A stretch of 64,000 nucleotides of DNA, taken from the NCBI RefSeq assembly GCF_002028405.1, contig NZ_CP020046.1, forward strand, positions 558,001 to 622,000. Reading direction: 5' to 3'. This DNA comes from Thiomonas intermedia (GTDB taxonomy: Bacteria > Pseudomonadota > Gammaproteobacteria > Burkholderiales > Burkholderiaceae_C). Made by a program: the position numbers and the translations under genes. The first letter of the stretch is position 1, and each line of letters opens with the position of its first letter. Of this stretch, positions 52,475-61,463 are shown one piece after another. The notes beneath the pieces were generated by a model. That model was given only the letters and a program-made list of their open reading frames with translations. It was not told where the DNA came from and searched no databases.

Positions 52475-54004
52475 TTATAGCGGGTCTTCGGCCTCGCCGG
52501 GGTCGACCTCGGTCAAACCCAGCAGGGTTTGGGTCTGATCGACCGGCAAGGCCTCGACGGTCTTGAGCTGACGGGCCATGGCGCGGGTACGCACCTCGGC
52601 GCTGCCGATGGTGTTGCTGGCTTCGTCGAGCTTTTTGCGGGTCTTGGCGAGCACGTCGCCGAATTTGGTGAACTCGGTTTTCACGGCGCCGAGCACCTTC
52701 CAGACTTCGGTGGAACGCTGCTCCAGCGCCAGGGTGCGGAAACCCATGTGCAGGCTGTTGAGCAGGGCCAGCAGGGTGGTCGGCCCGGCGAGCATCACGC
52801 GGTGCTCGCGCTGCAGCGCTTCGACCAGCCCCGGCCGGCGCAGCGCCTCGGCGTAAAGCCCTTCGGTGGGCAGGAACAGAATGCCGAAGTCACTGGTGTG
52901 CGGCGCGGCAATGTACTTGGACTGAATGGTGCGCGCTTCGTCGCGCAGACGCATCTCCAGCGCCTTGGAGGCGGTTTCCGCATCGGCCTTGTCGGCGCGC
53001 TCCTGCGCGTCGAGCAGGCGCTCATAGTCTTCGCGGGGGAACTTGGCGTCGATCGGCAGCCAGACCGGGCCATCGCCCTTGCCGGGCAGGCGGATGGCGT
53101 ATTCCACCCGGGCGTTGCTGCCGGGCACGGTTTCCACGTTCACGCCGTACTGCTCGGGTGTGAACACCTGCTCGATGAGGCCGGCGAGCTGGATTTCGCC
53201 GAAGATGCCGCGCGATTTCACATTGGTGAACACCCGCTGCAGATCGCCCACGCCCTGCGCCAGGGTCTGCATCTCGCCCAGGCCGCGGTGTACCAGCTCC
53301 AGCCGTTCGGCCACCTGCTTGAAGCTCTCGCCCAGGCGCTGCTCCAGCGTGGCGTGCAGCTTCTCGTCCACGGTGGCGCGCATCTGTTCGAGTTTTTTCT
53401 CGTTGTCGGCCTGCAGCTCGCGCAGGCGCAGCTCGACCGTGCCGCGCATCTCGGCCAGATTCTTGTCGGTCGACTGACGCAGTTCGGTAAGCCGCGACTC
53501 AAGGGACTCGCGCATGGCGGTCTGGCCCTGCTCACCGCTCTGGCGCGCCTCGATCAGGCGCTGGTCGGTGGTGCGGCGCAGGGCTTCGAGCCGCTCGACG
53601 AGCTGGGCCTGCAGCGTCTGCAGGCTCTGGGTGTTGGTCTGGGTGAGGTGGCCGACCTGCTGCACCAGGGTGTCGCCCACCGCCTTCTGCAGGCTCTGGA
53701 GCTGCAGCGCAACGGCGTCGAGCTGGGCGTTCTGCGTGCGAGTGCTCTCGCCCTGCTGGTTGAGCAGCATCTGCTGGAACTGCGCCAGCTGCCCTGCCTG
53801 CTCGGTGCGCAGGCCTTGGCCACTGGCCTGCACCGCGCCGCGCAGTTCGCGCTCCAGGCGTTCGAGTTGCGGCGCCACTTCGGCGCCGATCTCGCGGCGA
53901 AGCTCGGCCAGGCCGCGCAGCCGCGCCAGCAGCGCCCAGCCCAAACCGAGCATCACGAGCAGCAGCAGCGCCATGAGTAACAGCAACAGTCCATCCATCG
54001 ACAT
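52475..54004 (-). CDS. rmuC: DNA recombination protein RmuC
   Basis: A 509-residue protein with an N-terminal membrane helix (LLLLLMALLLLVMLGLGWAL), a long Gln/Glu-rich coiled coil (~35-250) and the C-terminal nuclease-like RmuC domain (GEIQLAGLIEQVFTPEQY, LPIDAKFPREDYERL, FGILFLPTEGLYAEALRRPG). RmuC limits rearrangements at inverted repeats in E. coli. It follows the hydroxyacid dehydrogenase by six bases. Confidence 0.95.
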   Translation of the reverse strand: MSMDGLLLLLMALLLLVMLGLGWALLARLRGLAELRREIGAEVAPQLERLERELRGAVQASGQGLRTEQAGQLAQFQQMLLNQQGESTRTQNAQLDAVALQLQSLQKAVGDTLVQQVGHLTQTNTQSLQTLQAQLVERLEALRRTTDQRLIEARQSGEQGQTAMRESLESRLTELRQSTDKNLAEMRGTVELRLRELQADNEKKLEQMRATVDEKLHATLEQRLGESFKQVAERLELVHRGLGEMQTLAQGVGDLQRVFTNVKSRGIFGEIQLAGLIEQVFTPEQYGVNVETVPGSNARVEYAIRLPGKGDGPVWLPIDAKFPREDYERLLDAQERADKADAETASKALEMRLRDEARTIQSKYIAAPHTSDFGILFLPTEGLYAEALRRPGLVEALQREHRVMLAGPTTLLALLNSLHMGFRTLALEQRSTEVWKVLGAVKTEFTKFGDVLAKTRKKLDEASNTIGSAEVRTRAMARQLKTVEALPVDQTQTLLGLTEVDPGEAEDPL

Positions 54005-54010
54005 AAGCGT

Positions 54011-55006
54011 TCAGCCCGAAACGGGGGTGATGGGCGGCCTGCCCTGCAAGACCGCGAGAAGATTGTCCACCGCAAGCTGGGCCATGGCCCGCCGGGTGGG
54101 AAGACTGCTGCTGGCGATATGCGGCGTGAGTACGACGCGCGGTGCCCGCAGCAGCACGGGGTTGACCGCGGGCTCGCCCTCGAAGACGTCGAGCCCGGCG
54201 GCGCCGAGATGGCCGCTGTGCAGCGCCTGCGCCAGGGCGGCTTCGTCGATCACGCCGCCTCGCGCCACGTTGACCAGGGTGGCGCCGGGCTGCATCTGCG
54301 CCAGCTCGGCCGCGCCGATCAGGTGATAGGCCGCCGGACTATAGGGCAAGGCCAGCAGCACATGGCGGCTCTCGCGCAGCAGATCGGGGAGATCGCGATA
54401 GCTGGCGTGCAAAGCCTCCTCGATGGACGGGGCCAGCCGTCTGCGGTTGTGATAAAGCACCCGCATGTTGAAGCCCAGCGCGGCGCGGCGCGCGATGGCC
54501 TGGCCGATGCGCCCCATGCCCACGATGCCCAGGGTGGCGCCGAAGACATCGGCACCGGCGAACAGATCGACGCTCCACTTGGCCCAGTGTCCCGCGCGCA
54601 GGTAGCGCTCGGCGTCGCCCACCTGGCGGGCCGCGGCCAGCAGCAGGGTGAAGCCGAAGTCGGCGGTGGTCTCGGTGAGCACGTCGGGCGCGTGGGTGAC
54701 GGTCACGCCACGCTCGGCGCAGGCGGCCAGGTCGATGTGATCGACGCCGACGGTCATGGTGCTCACGACCCGGAGCTGCGGGCAGGCATCGAGCAAGGCG
54801 GCATCGATGCGTTCGCTGCCGGTGATGAAGGCGCCGTGCTTGTCGGCCAGACGCCTGCGCAGCGTCTCGGGGGTCGAGATGGCGTCGTCGGGCGTGGTGT
54901 CCACCTCGGCCACGTCGCGCAGCGGCTCGATGATGTCGGGAAACACCGCCCGCGCCACCAGCACGCGCAGCGGGCCGTCGTGCCCGCCCTGTGAGGAAGG
55001 GCTCAT
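54011..55006 (-). CDS. D-isomer-specific 2-hydroxyacid dehydrogenase
   Basis: A 331-residue NAD(P)-dependent dehydrogenase of the GhrB/glyoxylate-reductase branch. The dinucleotide motif LGIVGMGRIGQAIARRAALG is near residue 158; the catalytic Arg is in VNVARGGVIDE, Glu in GLDVFEGEP and His in LTPHIASSS. It probably reduces glyoxylate, hydroxypyruvate or 2-keto-gluconate; the exact substrate is unclear. It overlaps the antiporter gene by four bases and shares an operon with lutC, which hints at hydroxyacid metabolism. Confidence 0.88.
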   Translation of the reverse strand: MSPSSQGGHDGPLRVLVARAVFPDIIEPLRDVAEVDTTPDDAISTPETLRRRLADKHGAFITGSERIDAALLDACPQLRVVSTMTVGVDHIDLAACAERGVTVTHAPDVLTETTADFGFTLLLAAARQVGDAERYLRAGHWAKWSVDLFAGADVFGATLGIVGMGRIGQAIARRAALGFNMRVLYHNRRRLAPSIEEALHASYRDLPDLLRESRHVLLALPYSPAAYHLIGAAELAQMQPGATLVNVARGGVIDEAALAQALHSGHLGAAGLDVFEGEPAVNPVLLRAPRVVLTPHIASSSLPTRRAMAQLAVDNLLAVLQGRPPITPVSG

Positions 55007-56454
55007 CGGAAGAACACCCAGGTCAGGATGAGAAAACAGGGCATGAGGATGGCGAACGACCAGCCCATGTAGCCGAAGAACGAAGGCATGCGCACGCCAC
55101 GATGCTCGGCGATGGCCTTGACCATGAAATTGGGCGCATTGCCGATGTAGGTGACCGCGCCCATGAACACCGCCCCCGCCGAAATGGCCATCAGCGTGGT
55201 GACGTGGGCCATGAGCTGCGCTGCATCGCCCCCCGCCAGATTGAAGAACACCAGATAGGTCGGCGCGTTATCAAGGAAGGACGACAGTGCCCCGGTGAGC
55301 CAGAAATACGCAACTGCGATGGGCTGGCCCTGAGCGTCCGACGTCAGCTTCACCAGCCCGGCCAGCGCCCCGCCGCTGCCCGCCCGCAGTATGGCGATGA
55401 CCGGGATGATGGTGAGGAAGATGCCCAGAAACAGCTTGCCCACCTCGATCATCGGCCCCCAGGTGAACGCATTCTCATGGCGCGCCTGTCGCGGCGTGGT
55501 CGCCAGCGACAGCAGGGCCACGAGGACGAGCACCGCGTCCCGCGTGAGATTCTGCAGATCCAGGCTCTGGCCCAGAATCTGCACGGTGACCCCGGGCTTC
55601 CAGATGCCGCTGTGCAGCACCGCGGCGACGATGACGATCAGCCACAGCACGTTCCAGGCACCGAGAATGCCCAGCGGGCTGTCCGGGGTGGGATCGACCC
55701 GCTTGCGCTCTGTCTCCTTGCTCCAGAACCACCGATCCAGGGCGTAAAACATGCCGAGCAGCAACACGCAGAGCAAGACCGTGGGCGCCAGCAGGTGCCT
55801 GAGCGTCCAGAAGAAGTCCACGCCTTTGAGGAAGCCCAGGAACAGGGGCGGATCGCCCAGCGGGGTGAGCGCGCCGCCGGCATTGGCCACCAGGAAGATG
55901 AAAAACACCAGCACATGGGCGTTGTGCCTTCGGGCGTCGTTGGCGCGGAGGACCGGGCGCACCATGAGCATGGCCGCCCCGGTGGTGCCCATGATGCTGG
56001 CGAGCACCGTGCCGATGGCCAGCAGCACCGTGTTCTGCCCCGGACTGCCGTGCAGATTGCCACGCACCGCAATGCCGCCACTGACGGTGTAGAGCGCGGT
56101 GAGCAAGATGACGAAAGGCAGGTACTCGTGCAGCAGCGTGTGCAGCGCGGCGTTCCAGGTGGCCTGCACGCCGAAACTGGCGGCGAAGGGCACGAGAAAC
56201 AACGCAGCCCAGCCCGCGGCGATCTTGCCCTGATGGTGATGCCATGCCCGCCCCGCGACCAGCGGCATGAGCGCGATGGACAACAGCATGGCCGCAAAAG
56301 GCAGCCCCCACCACAGCGAGAGCGAGAGCGTGGCCGGGTCGGGGCCGCCGTCGGTGGCGGCGAACGCGCTCAAGGGCAGCAAACCGAGCAACGCCACGGC
56401 ACCGCTGCGCACGGCATGATCAACGATGCGGTACCGCACTGCGTCAATCCGCAT
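55003..56454 (-). CDS. Sodium:proton antiporter / citrate-transporter-like membrane protein
   Basis: A 483-residue inner-membrane protein with about 12 helices and a possible N-terminal signal-like helix ending AFAA. Landmarks are IMGTTGAAMLMVRPVLRAND, FIFLVANAGGALTPLGDPPL and SSFLDNAPTYLVFFNLAGGD, as in the NhaD/CitMHS-like ion transporter superfamily. In context it may carry Na+, a hydroxyacid or both. It overlaps lutC by 11 bases and the dehydrogenase by four. Confidence 0.82.
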   Translation of the reverse strand: MRIDAVRYRIVDHAVRSGAVALLGLLPLSAFAATDGGPDPATLSLSLWWGLPFAAMLLSIALMPLVAGRAWHHHQGKIAAGWAALFLVPFAASFGVQATWNAALHTLLHEYLPFVILLTALYTVSGGIAVRGNLHGSPGQNTVLLAIGTVLASIMGTTGAAMLMVRPVLRANDARRHNAHVLVFFIFLVANAGGALTPLGDPPLFLGFLKGVDFFWTLRHLLAPTVLLCVLLLGMFYALDRWFWSKETERKRVDPTPDSPLGILGAWNVLWLIVIVAAVLHSGIWKPGVTVQILGQSLDLQNLTRDAVLVLVALLSLATTPRQARHENAFTWGPMIEVGKLFLGIFLTIIPVIAILRAGSGGALAGLVKLTSDAQGQPIAVAYFWLTGALSSFLDNAPTYLVFFNLAGGDAAQLMAHVTTLMAISAGAVFMGAVTYIGNAPNFMVKAIAEHRGVRMPSFFGYMGWSFAILMPCFLILTWVFFR

Positions 56455-57112
56455 CGACGATCACCACATGCACGCGATACGGCCCGTGTGCGCCCAGCAC
56501 GATGGTCTGCTCGATGTCGCCGGTGCGCGAAGGCCCGGACACGGTGGACAGCGCGCGCGGCAATTCGCCCAGCTCGGCCCGGAGCAGCGCGTAGGCGTCT
56601 TCCAGTGCAGGAACGATGCGGCTGGCCGGCACGATGGCGATATGCGTCTCGGGTAACAGATGCGTGGACGACGGCGTGGCGGGCGAACTCGCCAGCACCA
56701 GCGAGCCCGTTTCAGCAACCGCGCAAAAGCAGCCGGTGAGACCGAGCTTGTCTTCGTCACGCGGGGGGCGGTATTCCAGCGTTAGCCCGGCTTCGGCCCA
56801 AGGGTGCGCGGCCAGCGTGTCCCAGGCCACGCCGTTCAACGGCAAGGCCTGTTCATGCAGATAGGCCGCGACGGCCGCAGGCACATCCTGGGCGCTTGCC
56901 ACCCTGGCAACGCGGGTCTGCAGCGCCTGCGCCTGCGCGGTGAAACGGGCGATTCGGTCGGCCCGGTCACCGAGGGCAGGTTGCGGCCCGCGCACATGGC
57001 GGCCGATGTCGACCTCGACATCAGCCACCTCCATGGCGTGCTGCGCGGCGGGTCGCCCCTGACGGGCACGAATCTGCGCCAGGATCGCGGCGCGGGCGGT
57101 GTCGGTGTTCAT
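56444..57112 (-). CDS. lutC: LutC/YkgG-family lactate utilisation protein
   Basis: A 222-residue LUD-domain protein. TGCFCAVAETGSLVLASSPA, LLPETHIAIVPASRIVPAL, and STVSGPSRTGDIEQTIVLGA are the LutC core. LutC works with LutA and LutB (Fe-S proteins) to oxidise L-lactate; neither is in this window, so they would be elsewhere or absent. The ATG at 57112 is used; a TTG precedes it. It starts the operon lutC-antiporter-dehydrogenase-rmuC. Confidence 0.88.
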   Translation of the reverse strand: MNTDTARAAILAQIRARQGRPAAQHAMEVADVEVDIGRHVRGPQPALGDRADRIARFTAQAQALQTRVARVASAQDVPAAVAAYLHEQALPLNGVAWDTLAAHPWAEAGLTLEYRPPRDEDKLGLTGCFCAVAETGSLVLASSPATPSSTHLLPETHIAIVPASRIVPALEDAYALLRAELGELPRALSTVSGPSRTGDIEQTIVLGAHGPYRVHVVIVDAD

Positions 57113-57196
57113 CAATTCGAGTCATTCAATGAGTTGACCTCAGACCTCTGCGGTCCAAAGCGCTGCAAACCTTCAGGTCTGCCTTGGTGCGCGCCG

Positions 57197-57502
57197 TCAG
57201 GCGGCCGACGGTTGGAACACACGCACCCTGGAAACGAGTTTGTCCTTGAGTTCTTTCGTGGTGATGCGCATGTCGTATTCCGATTGCAGATTCAGCCAGA
57301 AGAGCGGCTCCATCGAGAAGTAAAGCCCAAGACGCAACGCGGTGTCTGCAGTGATCGGCCGTTTGCCATGCACGATATCACTGATCCGGCTGGGTGAAAC
57401 GTCGATGTCCGCTGCCAGCCGCTGAATGGTCAAACCCATGGGACGCATGAACTCTTCCAACAGGATTTCACCTGGATGGATTTCTTCCAGAAAAGTCGTC
57501 AT
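57197..57502 (-). CDS. higA: HigA-family antitoxin
   Basis: A 101-residue VapI/HigA antitoxin. IHPGEILLEEFMRPMGLTIQ and LAADIDVSPSRISDIVHGKR form the HTH, and ALRLGLYFSMEPLFWLNLQS is the conserved core. It lies 15 bases after the toxin stop, the toxin-first order usual for higBA. It would bind the dyads over the higB start and repress the pair. Confidence 0.94.
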   Translation of the reverse strand: MTTFLEEIHPGEILLEEFMRPMGLTIQRLAADIDVSPSRISDIVHGKRPITADTALRLGLYFSMEPLFWLNLQSEYDMRITTKELKDKLVSRVRVFQPSAA

Positions 57503-57517
57503 TTCGATTCTCCGCGT

Positions 57518-57796
57518 TCAGTGATAGTCCACGATTTCGACCTGATGCGCACCGTTTTGCCGCCAGACAAAGCAAAGCCGCCATTGATCGTTGATGCGGA
57601 TACTGTGCTGTCCCTTGCGATTTCCTTTGAGGGCCTCAAGCGAATTTCCAGGCGGGACGCGCAGACTGCCCAGTTCGGTGGCAGCGTGCAACTGCAGCAG
57701 TTTGCGGCGCGCGACGCGCTCGATGTTCCGAAACCTGGCGACTGGCTGGCTCTGGAACAAAGCCTGGGTATCAGCACATGTGAAGCTGTGGATCAT
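57518..57796 (-). CDS. higB: HigB-family mRNA interferase toxin
   Basis: A 92-residue RelE/HigB-fold toxin that cleaves mRNA on the ribosome. VARRKLLQLHAATELGSLRV, LEALKGNRKGQHSIRINDQW and RLCFVWRQNGAHQVEIVDYH are the family core. I start at the ATG at 57796 (MIHSFTC); a TTG two codons upstream is possible. The start codon lies inside a perfect dyad and just after a -10-like box. Confidence 0.93.
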   Translation of the reverse strand: MIHSFTCADTQALFQSQPVARFRNIERVARRKLLQLHAATELGSLRVPPGNSLEALKGNRKGQHSIRINDQWRLCFVWRQNGAHQVEIVDYH

Positions 57797-57837
57797 GAAC
57801 AATGATCGTCCGTGAAACGGAATCTGTCAAACAGACA
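57791..57837 (-). promoter_or_regulatory. higBA promoter with two dyads, near-leaderless
   Basis: On the minus strand TTGACA (57825-57830) is followed after 17 bases by GATCAT (57802-57807, 4 of 6). GATCAT-GAACA-ATGATC (57791-57807) is a perfect dyad over the -10 and the start codon, and TGTC-AAACA-GACA (57825-57837) covers the -35. Only five bases separate the -10 from the ATG at 57796, so the mRNA would start at or inside the first codons. Confidence 0.6.
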
Positions 57838-57859
57838 TGCGCCTATTGGACATCTGGGT

Positions 57860-59077
57860 TCAACCATCTTCGGCATCGTGCTCGACCAGCTGACTTGCCG
57901 GGATCTGGAAGACTTCGCGCAGATAGGCCAGATACGCCGGGTCGTCGCACATATTCTTGCCCGGCGCGTCGCTGACCTTGGCCACGGGCTGACCGTTGCA
58001 GCGGGTCATCTTGAGCACCATCTGCGGCGCCTCGAAGCCGAGGTCGTGCATCAGGTTGGTGCCGATGCCGAAGGCCAGGCCCACGCGCGCATGAAACTGC
58101 CGGTAAAGCGCGATGACCTTGGGAATGGTGAGCATGTCGCTGAAGACCAGGGTCTTGGTGCGTGGGTCGACGCGGTGCTTCGCGTAGTGCGCGATCATCT
58201 GCTCGCCCCACGAGAACGGATCGCCCGAGTCGTGCCGGGCGCCGTCGAACAGCTTGCAGAAATACAGGTCGAAGTCGCGCAGAAAGGCCTGCAGACCATA
58301 GACATCGGCCAGGGCGATGCCCAGATCGCCGCGGTATTCCTTGGCCCACATCTCGAAGGCGAAGACCTGGGTGTCGCGCAAGCGCGGGCCCAGCGCCTGG
58401 CAGGCTTGCAGATACTCGTGCGCCATGGTGCCCAGGGGTAGGAGTCCCATGTCCTTGGCCAGCAGGACGTTGCTCGTTCCCGCGAGCTGCGGCCCGAGGC
58501 CGCTGCGCAGGCGCCCGAGCACCTGCGCCTGCCAGCGCCGCGAGTAGCGGCGACGGGTGCCGTAATCGGCGATGCGGCAGTCCTGCAGTTCGGGCGTGCG
58601 GAGCATGGCGATCTTGTCGTCGATGCGCTGCAGGCCCGCCTGCAGATCGGCGTCGGCATGGGCATGGCGGGCATGGATCTCGCCGACGATGGCCAGCACC
58701 GGCACTTCGAACAAGATGGTGTGAAGCCAGGGGCCTTGGATGGCGATGTCGATCTCGCCGCGCGCCCTCGCCGCCGGGTCTGCCGCGGGCGTGGCGCGGA
58801 TGCGCTGGCGGTTCAGCCGGAACAGCGCGAGGAAATCGACGAAATCGCTCTTGATGAAGCGCAGGCTGCGCAGGTAGTCGAGTTCCTCGGGCTTGAACTG
58901 CAGGGTGCAGAGGGCGTCGAGTTCGGCGTTGATCTCGCCCAGGCACGACACCAGATCGACCCCGGGGGTGCGGCATTTGAAGCGGTACTCGGCCTGGGCG
59001 CCGGGAAAGTGATGCAGGACCACCTGCATCATGGTGAATTTGTAGAGGTCGGTGTCGAGCAGAGATTCGATGATCAT
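57860..59077 (-). CDS. pncB: Nicotinate phosphoribosyltransferase
   Basis: This enzyme makes nicotinate mononucleotide from nicotinate and PRPP in NAD salvage. The 405-residue product begins [20 protein letters not shown], with [28 protein letters not shown], and [19 protein letters not shown] holding the catalytic His region, then [16 protein letters not shown]. Length fits bacterial PncB. It overlaps the DUF1992 gene by four bases. Confidence 0.95.
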   Translation of the reverse strand: MIIESLLDTDLYKFTMMQVVLHHFPGAQAEYRFKCRTPGVDLVSCLGEINAELDALCTLQFKPEELDYLRSLRFIKSDFVDFLALFRLNRQRIRATPAADPAARARGEIDIAIQGPWLHTILFEVPVLAIVGEIHARHAHADADLQAGLQRIDDKIAMLRTPELQDCRIADYGTRRRYSRRWQAQVLGRLRSGLGPQLAGTSNVLLAKDMGLLPLGTMAHEYLQACQALGPRLRDTQVFAFEMWAKEYRGDLGIALADVYGLQAFLRDFDLYFCKLFDGARHDSGDPFSWGEQMIAHYAKHRVDPRTKTLVFSDMLTIPKVIALYRQFHARVGLAFGIGTNLMHDLGFEAPQMVLKMTRCNGQPVAKVSDAPGKNMCDDPAYLAYLREVFQIPASQLVEHDAEDG

Positions 59078-59343
59078 GGTTTCGATGGGTTGCGCCCGTG
59101 ACGTTCGAGCGCCTTGGCCCAGAGCAGACGCAGCGCGGCCCGTTCGCGGCGATCCTGCCCGGTCTCGGTCTGCGCCCGGCGGGCGCGGTCGAGCAGTTCC
59201 AGGCCCAGCCGTGCCTGGGCTTCGAGCGCGGCGTCGCGCGCCGTGAGGTCGAGCGGGCGACCGGCGCCGGGCAGGTGATCGAGCTTGCCCTCCTGCACCG
59301 CCTGCGCGATGCGGGTTTCGCCGATCCAGGCCAGTACGTTCAT
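59074..59343 (-). CDS. DUF1992 (DnaJC28-conserved-domain) protein
   Basis: An 89-residue protein with [20 protein letters not shown] followed by DLT, the conserved core of DUF1992, also present in DNAJC28. Function is unknown. Its stop overlaps the pncB start (59074-59077), so the two are probably translated together. Confidence 0.85.
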   Translation of the reverse strand: MNVLAWIGETRIAQAVQEGKLDHLPGAGRPLDLTARDAALEAQARLGLELLDRARRAQTETGQDRRERAALRLLWAKALERHGRNPSKP

Positions 59344-59363
59344 CCGACGACCCTTCTGTCGCT

Positions 59364-59398
59364 GCGCGACATCCTCCCCGCGGGAGGGAGGAGCGCGC
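59364..59398. terminator. Nested hairpin between the nitroreductase and DUF1992 genes
   Basis: CCTCCC-CGC-GGGAGG (59373-59387) lies within an outer GCGCG/CGCGC pairing (59364-59368, 59394-59398). It follows the nitroreductase stop on the minus strand and could slow or end that transcript. No T-run is present, so the call is weak. Confidence 0.35.
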
Positions 59399-59422
59399 CT
59401 TCGGAACGGCCGTGCGAAGCGC

Positions 59423-60154
59423 TCATCGGTCGAGGAAGCGGGCGAAGTCGGACACCGGCGCGCGTTCGGTCACCAGGGTGTTCTCGACGGCCTCCGGGTC
59501 GGCCCAGCCCAGGGCCATGCCGCAGACGACCTGCTGCGTGGCGACGTCGAGCTGGAGTTCGTCTTCGATTAGGCGGTGAAACGCGGTGAACGCCGCCTGG
59601 GGGCAGGTGTCGAGCCCCCGTCCGCGAGCGGCCACCATGATGGCCTGCAGGAACATGCCGTAGTCGAGCCAGCTGCCCTGCTCCATCACCCGGTCGATGG
59701 TGAAGATCAAGCCGACCGGCGCCTCGAAGAACCGGTAATTGCGCCCGTGCTGGGCGTGCATGGCGGCCTTGTCGCCTTTGGCAATGCCCAGCAGACCATA
59801 CAGATCCCAGCCGACCTTGCGGCGCCGGTCGATGTAGGGCGAGCGCCATTCGCGGGGGTAGTAGGCGTATTCCTCGGTGTGTTGTGCGGCCTGCACCGGG
59901 TCGTCGTAGGCCGTCATGATGCGGGCCGACAGCCGCGCCTTGGCCGCACCCGTGAGAACGTGCACCTGCCAGGGCTGGGTGTTGGTGCCGGAGGGCGCGC
60001 GCGATGCCACTTGCAGGATGGACTCGACCGTCTCGCGCGGCACCGGGGTCGGCAAAAAGTGGCGGATGGAGCGTCGCGAGGTGATGGCAGCATCCACGAT
60101 GCGCTGCATCTCGCTGAGAGGCTGCTCGATGGAGGGGGAGACGGATATCGGCAT
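59423..60154 (-). CDS. Nitroreductase-family FMN oxidoreductase
   Basis: A 243-residue flavoprotein of the NfsB/BluB-like nitroreductase fold. ITSRRSIRHFLPTPVPRETV and ILQVASRAPSGTNTQPWQVH are the N-terminal FMN-binding motif, and LDTCPQAAFTAF with VCGMALGWADPEAVENTL end the fold. Substrates of such enzymes vary (nitroaromatics, quinones); none is implied by the neighbours. The 265-base gap upstream (60155-60419) shows no clear promoter or gene. Confidence 0.9.
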   Translation of the reverse strand: MPISVSPSIEQPLSEMQRIVDAAITSRRSIRHFLPTPVPRETVESILQVASRAPSGTNTQPWQVHVLTGAAKARLSARIMTAYDDPVQAAQHTEEYAYYPREWRSPYIDRRRKVGWDLYGLLGIAKGDKAAMHAQHGRNYRFFEAPVGLIFTIDRVMEQGSWLDYGMFLQAIMVAARGRGLDTCPQAAFTAFHRLIEDELQLDVATQQVVCGMALGWADPEAVENTLVTERAPVSDFARFLDR

Positions 60155-60419
60155 GGGGTCGGGTTCGGAAGCCGGATTCTTGGTCTTGGGCGACGCTGAA
60201 CAAGTTCTCGTGATGGCGCGGGCCTGGCCGCGGGAGGATTTGCAACGCCGCAGACCGCCCGCGACCAGGGCGCGCGACGCGCGAACGACTTGTTCCGCGT
60301 TGCCTTAGTCTATCCCCCGCAATCCAAGCCCTGCGCGGCACCGGGTTTGGGGGTGGGCAAGCCGCGGTGGGCGCCTCATCATTCGAGCTGTCCCCTTGTT
60401 GAAGCGCGCAACCCTCACC

Positions 60420-61463
60420 ATGAAACGCATCGCCCTGTTTGCCGATGGCACCTGGAGCAAGCCCGATCAGAGCGACGGCAGCATCGCCACGCCGACCAAT
60501 GTGGTGAAACTCTCGGTGGCCGTCGCCGGGGACGACGGTCATGGGACCGCCCAGATCGTGTTCTATCAGAAGGGCCTGGGCGAACAAGGCGGCTTGTGGG
60601 ACAAGGTCACCGGCGGAGCCTTCGGCATGGGGATCTCGGCCCATATTCGCGAGCTCTACCTGTTTCTGGTGCAGAACTACCACCCTGGCGACGCGATCTA
60701 TCTGTTTGGCTTCAGCCGGGGCGCCTACACCGTGCGCAGCGTGGGCGGGCTGATCCGCAATTGCGGCATCCTGCGCCCGCAGTTCGTCGATCGCATCGAC
60801 GAGGCCTACGCGCTCTACCGCGACCGCACGCCCGACAGCCATCCCGATGCGCCGCAGTCCAAGGCCTTTCGCGAAGCCTATGCCTGGCCGGATGTGCCCA
60901 TCGAACTCATCGGCGTGTGGGACACGGTGGGGGCCCTGGGCATTCCGGTCACGCCGCTGCGCTTCTGGACCAAATCGCTCTACGAATTTCACGACGTGGC
61001 GCTGAGCAGTCATGTGCGCTACGGCTATCAGGCGCTCGCGCTCGACGAGCGGCGCAAACCCTTCATCCCTACGCTGTGGCAGACGCAGAGCCACGCCACC
61101 GATCAGGTCGTGGAGCAGGCCTGGTTTCCCGGGGTGCACAGCGACGTCGGCGGGGGCCTGCCCCTCACCGGCCTGTCCGACAGCGCCCTGCTCTGGATGG
61201 CCGACCGCGCCCAGCGCTGCGGCCTGGCGCTCGATCCGGCCTTGCTGCCGCCCCATGGCGAACCCGCAGCGCCGATGGGCAGCAGCATGACGTTGTTCTA
61301 CCGGCTGCTGGGCGAGCGCGAACGTCAGCCCGGCATCGCCAACCCCGCCGGCCACGAAGGCGTGCACACCTCCACGCTCAGTCGGCACTCGGCCCTGGCG
61401 GATTACCGCCCGCCGGCGCTGGAACGGTTTCTCGCGATGCGGCCGGTCACCTACTTGCCTTGA
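60420..61463 (+). CDS. DUF2235 alpha/beta-hydrolase-like protein
   Basis: A 347-residue protein starting KRIALFADGTWSKPD, with the nucleophile elbow LFGFSRGAYTVRSVGGLIRN near residue 97, IGVWDTVGALG and the His-region AWFPGVHSDVGGG. DUF2235 proteins are lipase/phospholipase-like and are often T6SS effectors, but no secretion gene is near and no signal peptide is seen. I start at the ATG at 60420; a TTG at 60396 is possible. Its end overlaps the convergent DUF748 gene by 13 bases. Confidence 0.85.
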   Translation: MKRIALFADGTWSKPDQSDGSIATPTNVVKLSVAVAGDDGHGTAQIVFYQKGLGEQGGLWDKVTGGAFGMGISAHIRELYLFLVQNYHPGDAIYLFGFSRGAYTVRSVGGLIRNCGILRPQFVDRIDEAYALYRDRTPDSHPDAPQSKAFREAYAWPDVPIELIGVWDTVGALGIPVTPLRFWTKSLYEFHDVALSSHVRYGYQALALDERRKPFIPTLWQTQSHATDQVVEQAWFPGVHSDVGGGLPLTGLSDSALLWMADRAQRCGLALDPALLPPHGEPAAPMGSSMTLFYRLLGERERQPGIANPAGHEGVHTSTLSRHSALADYRPPALERFLAMRPVTYLP

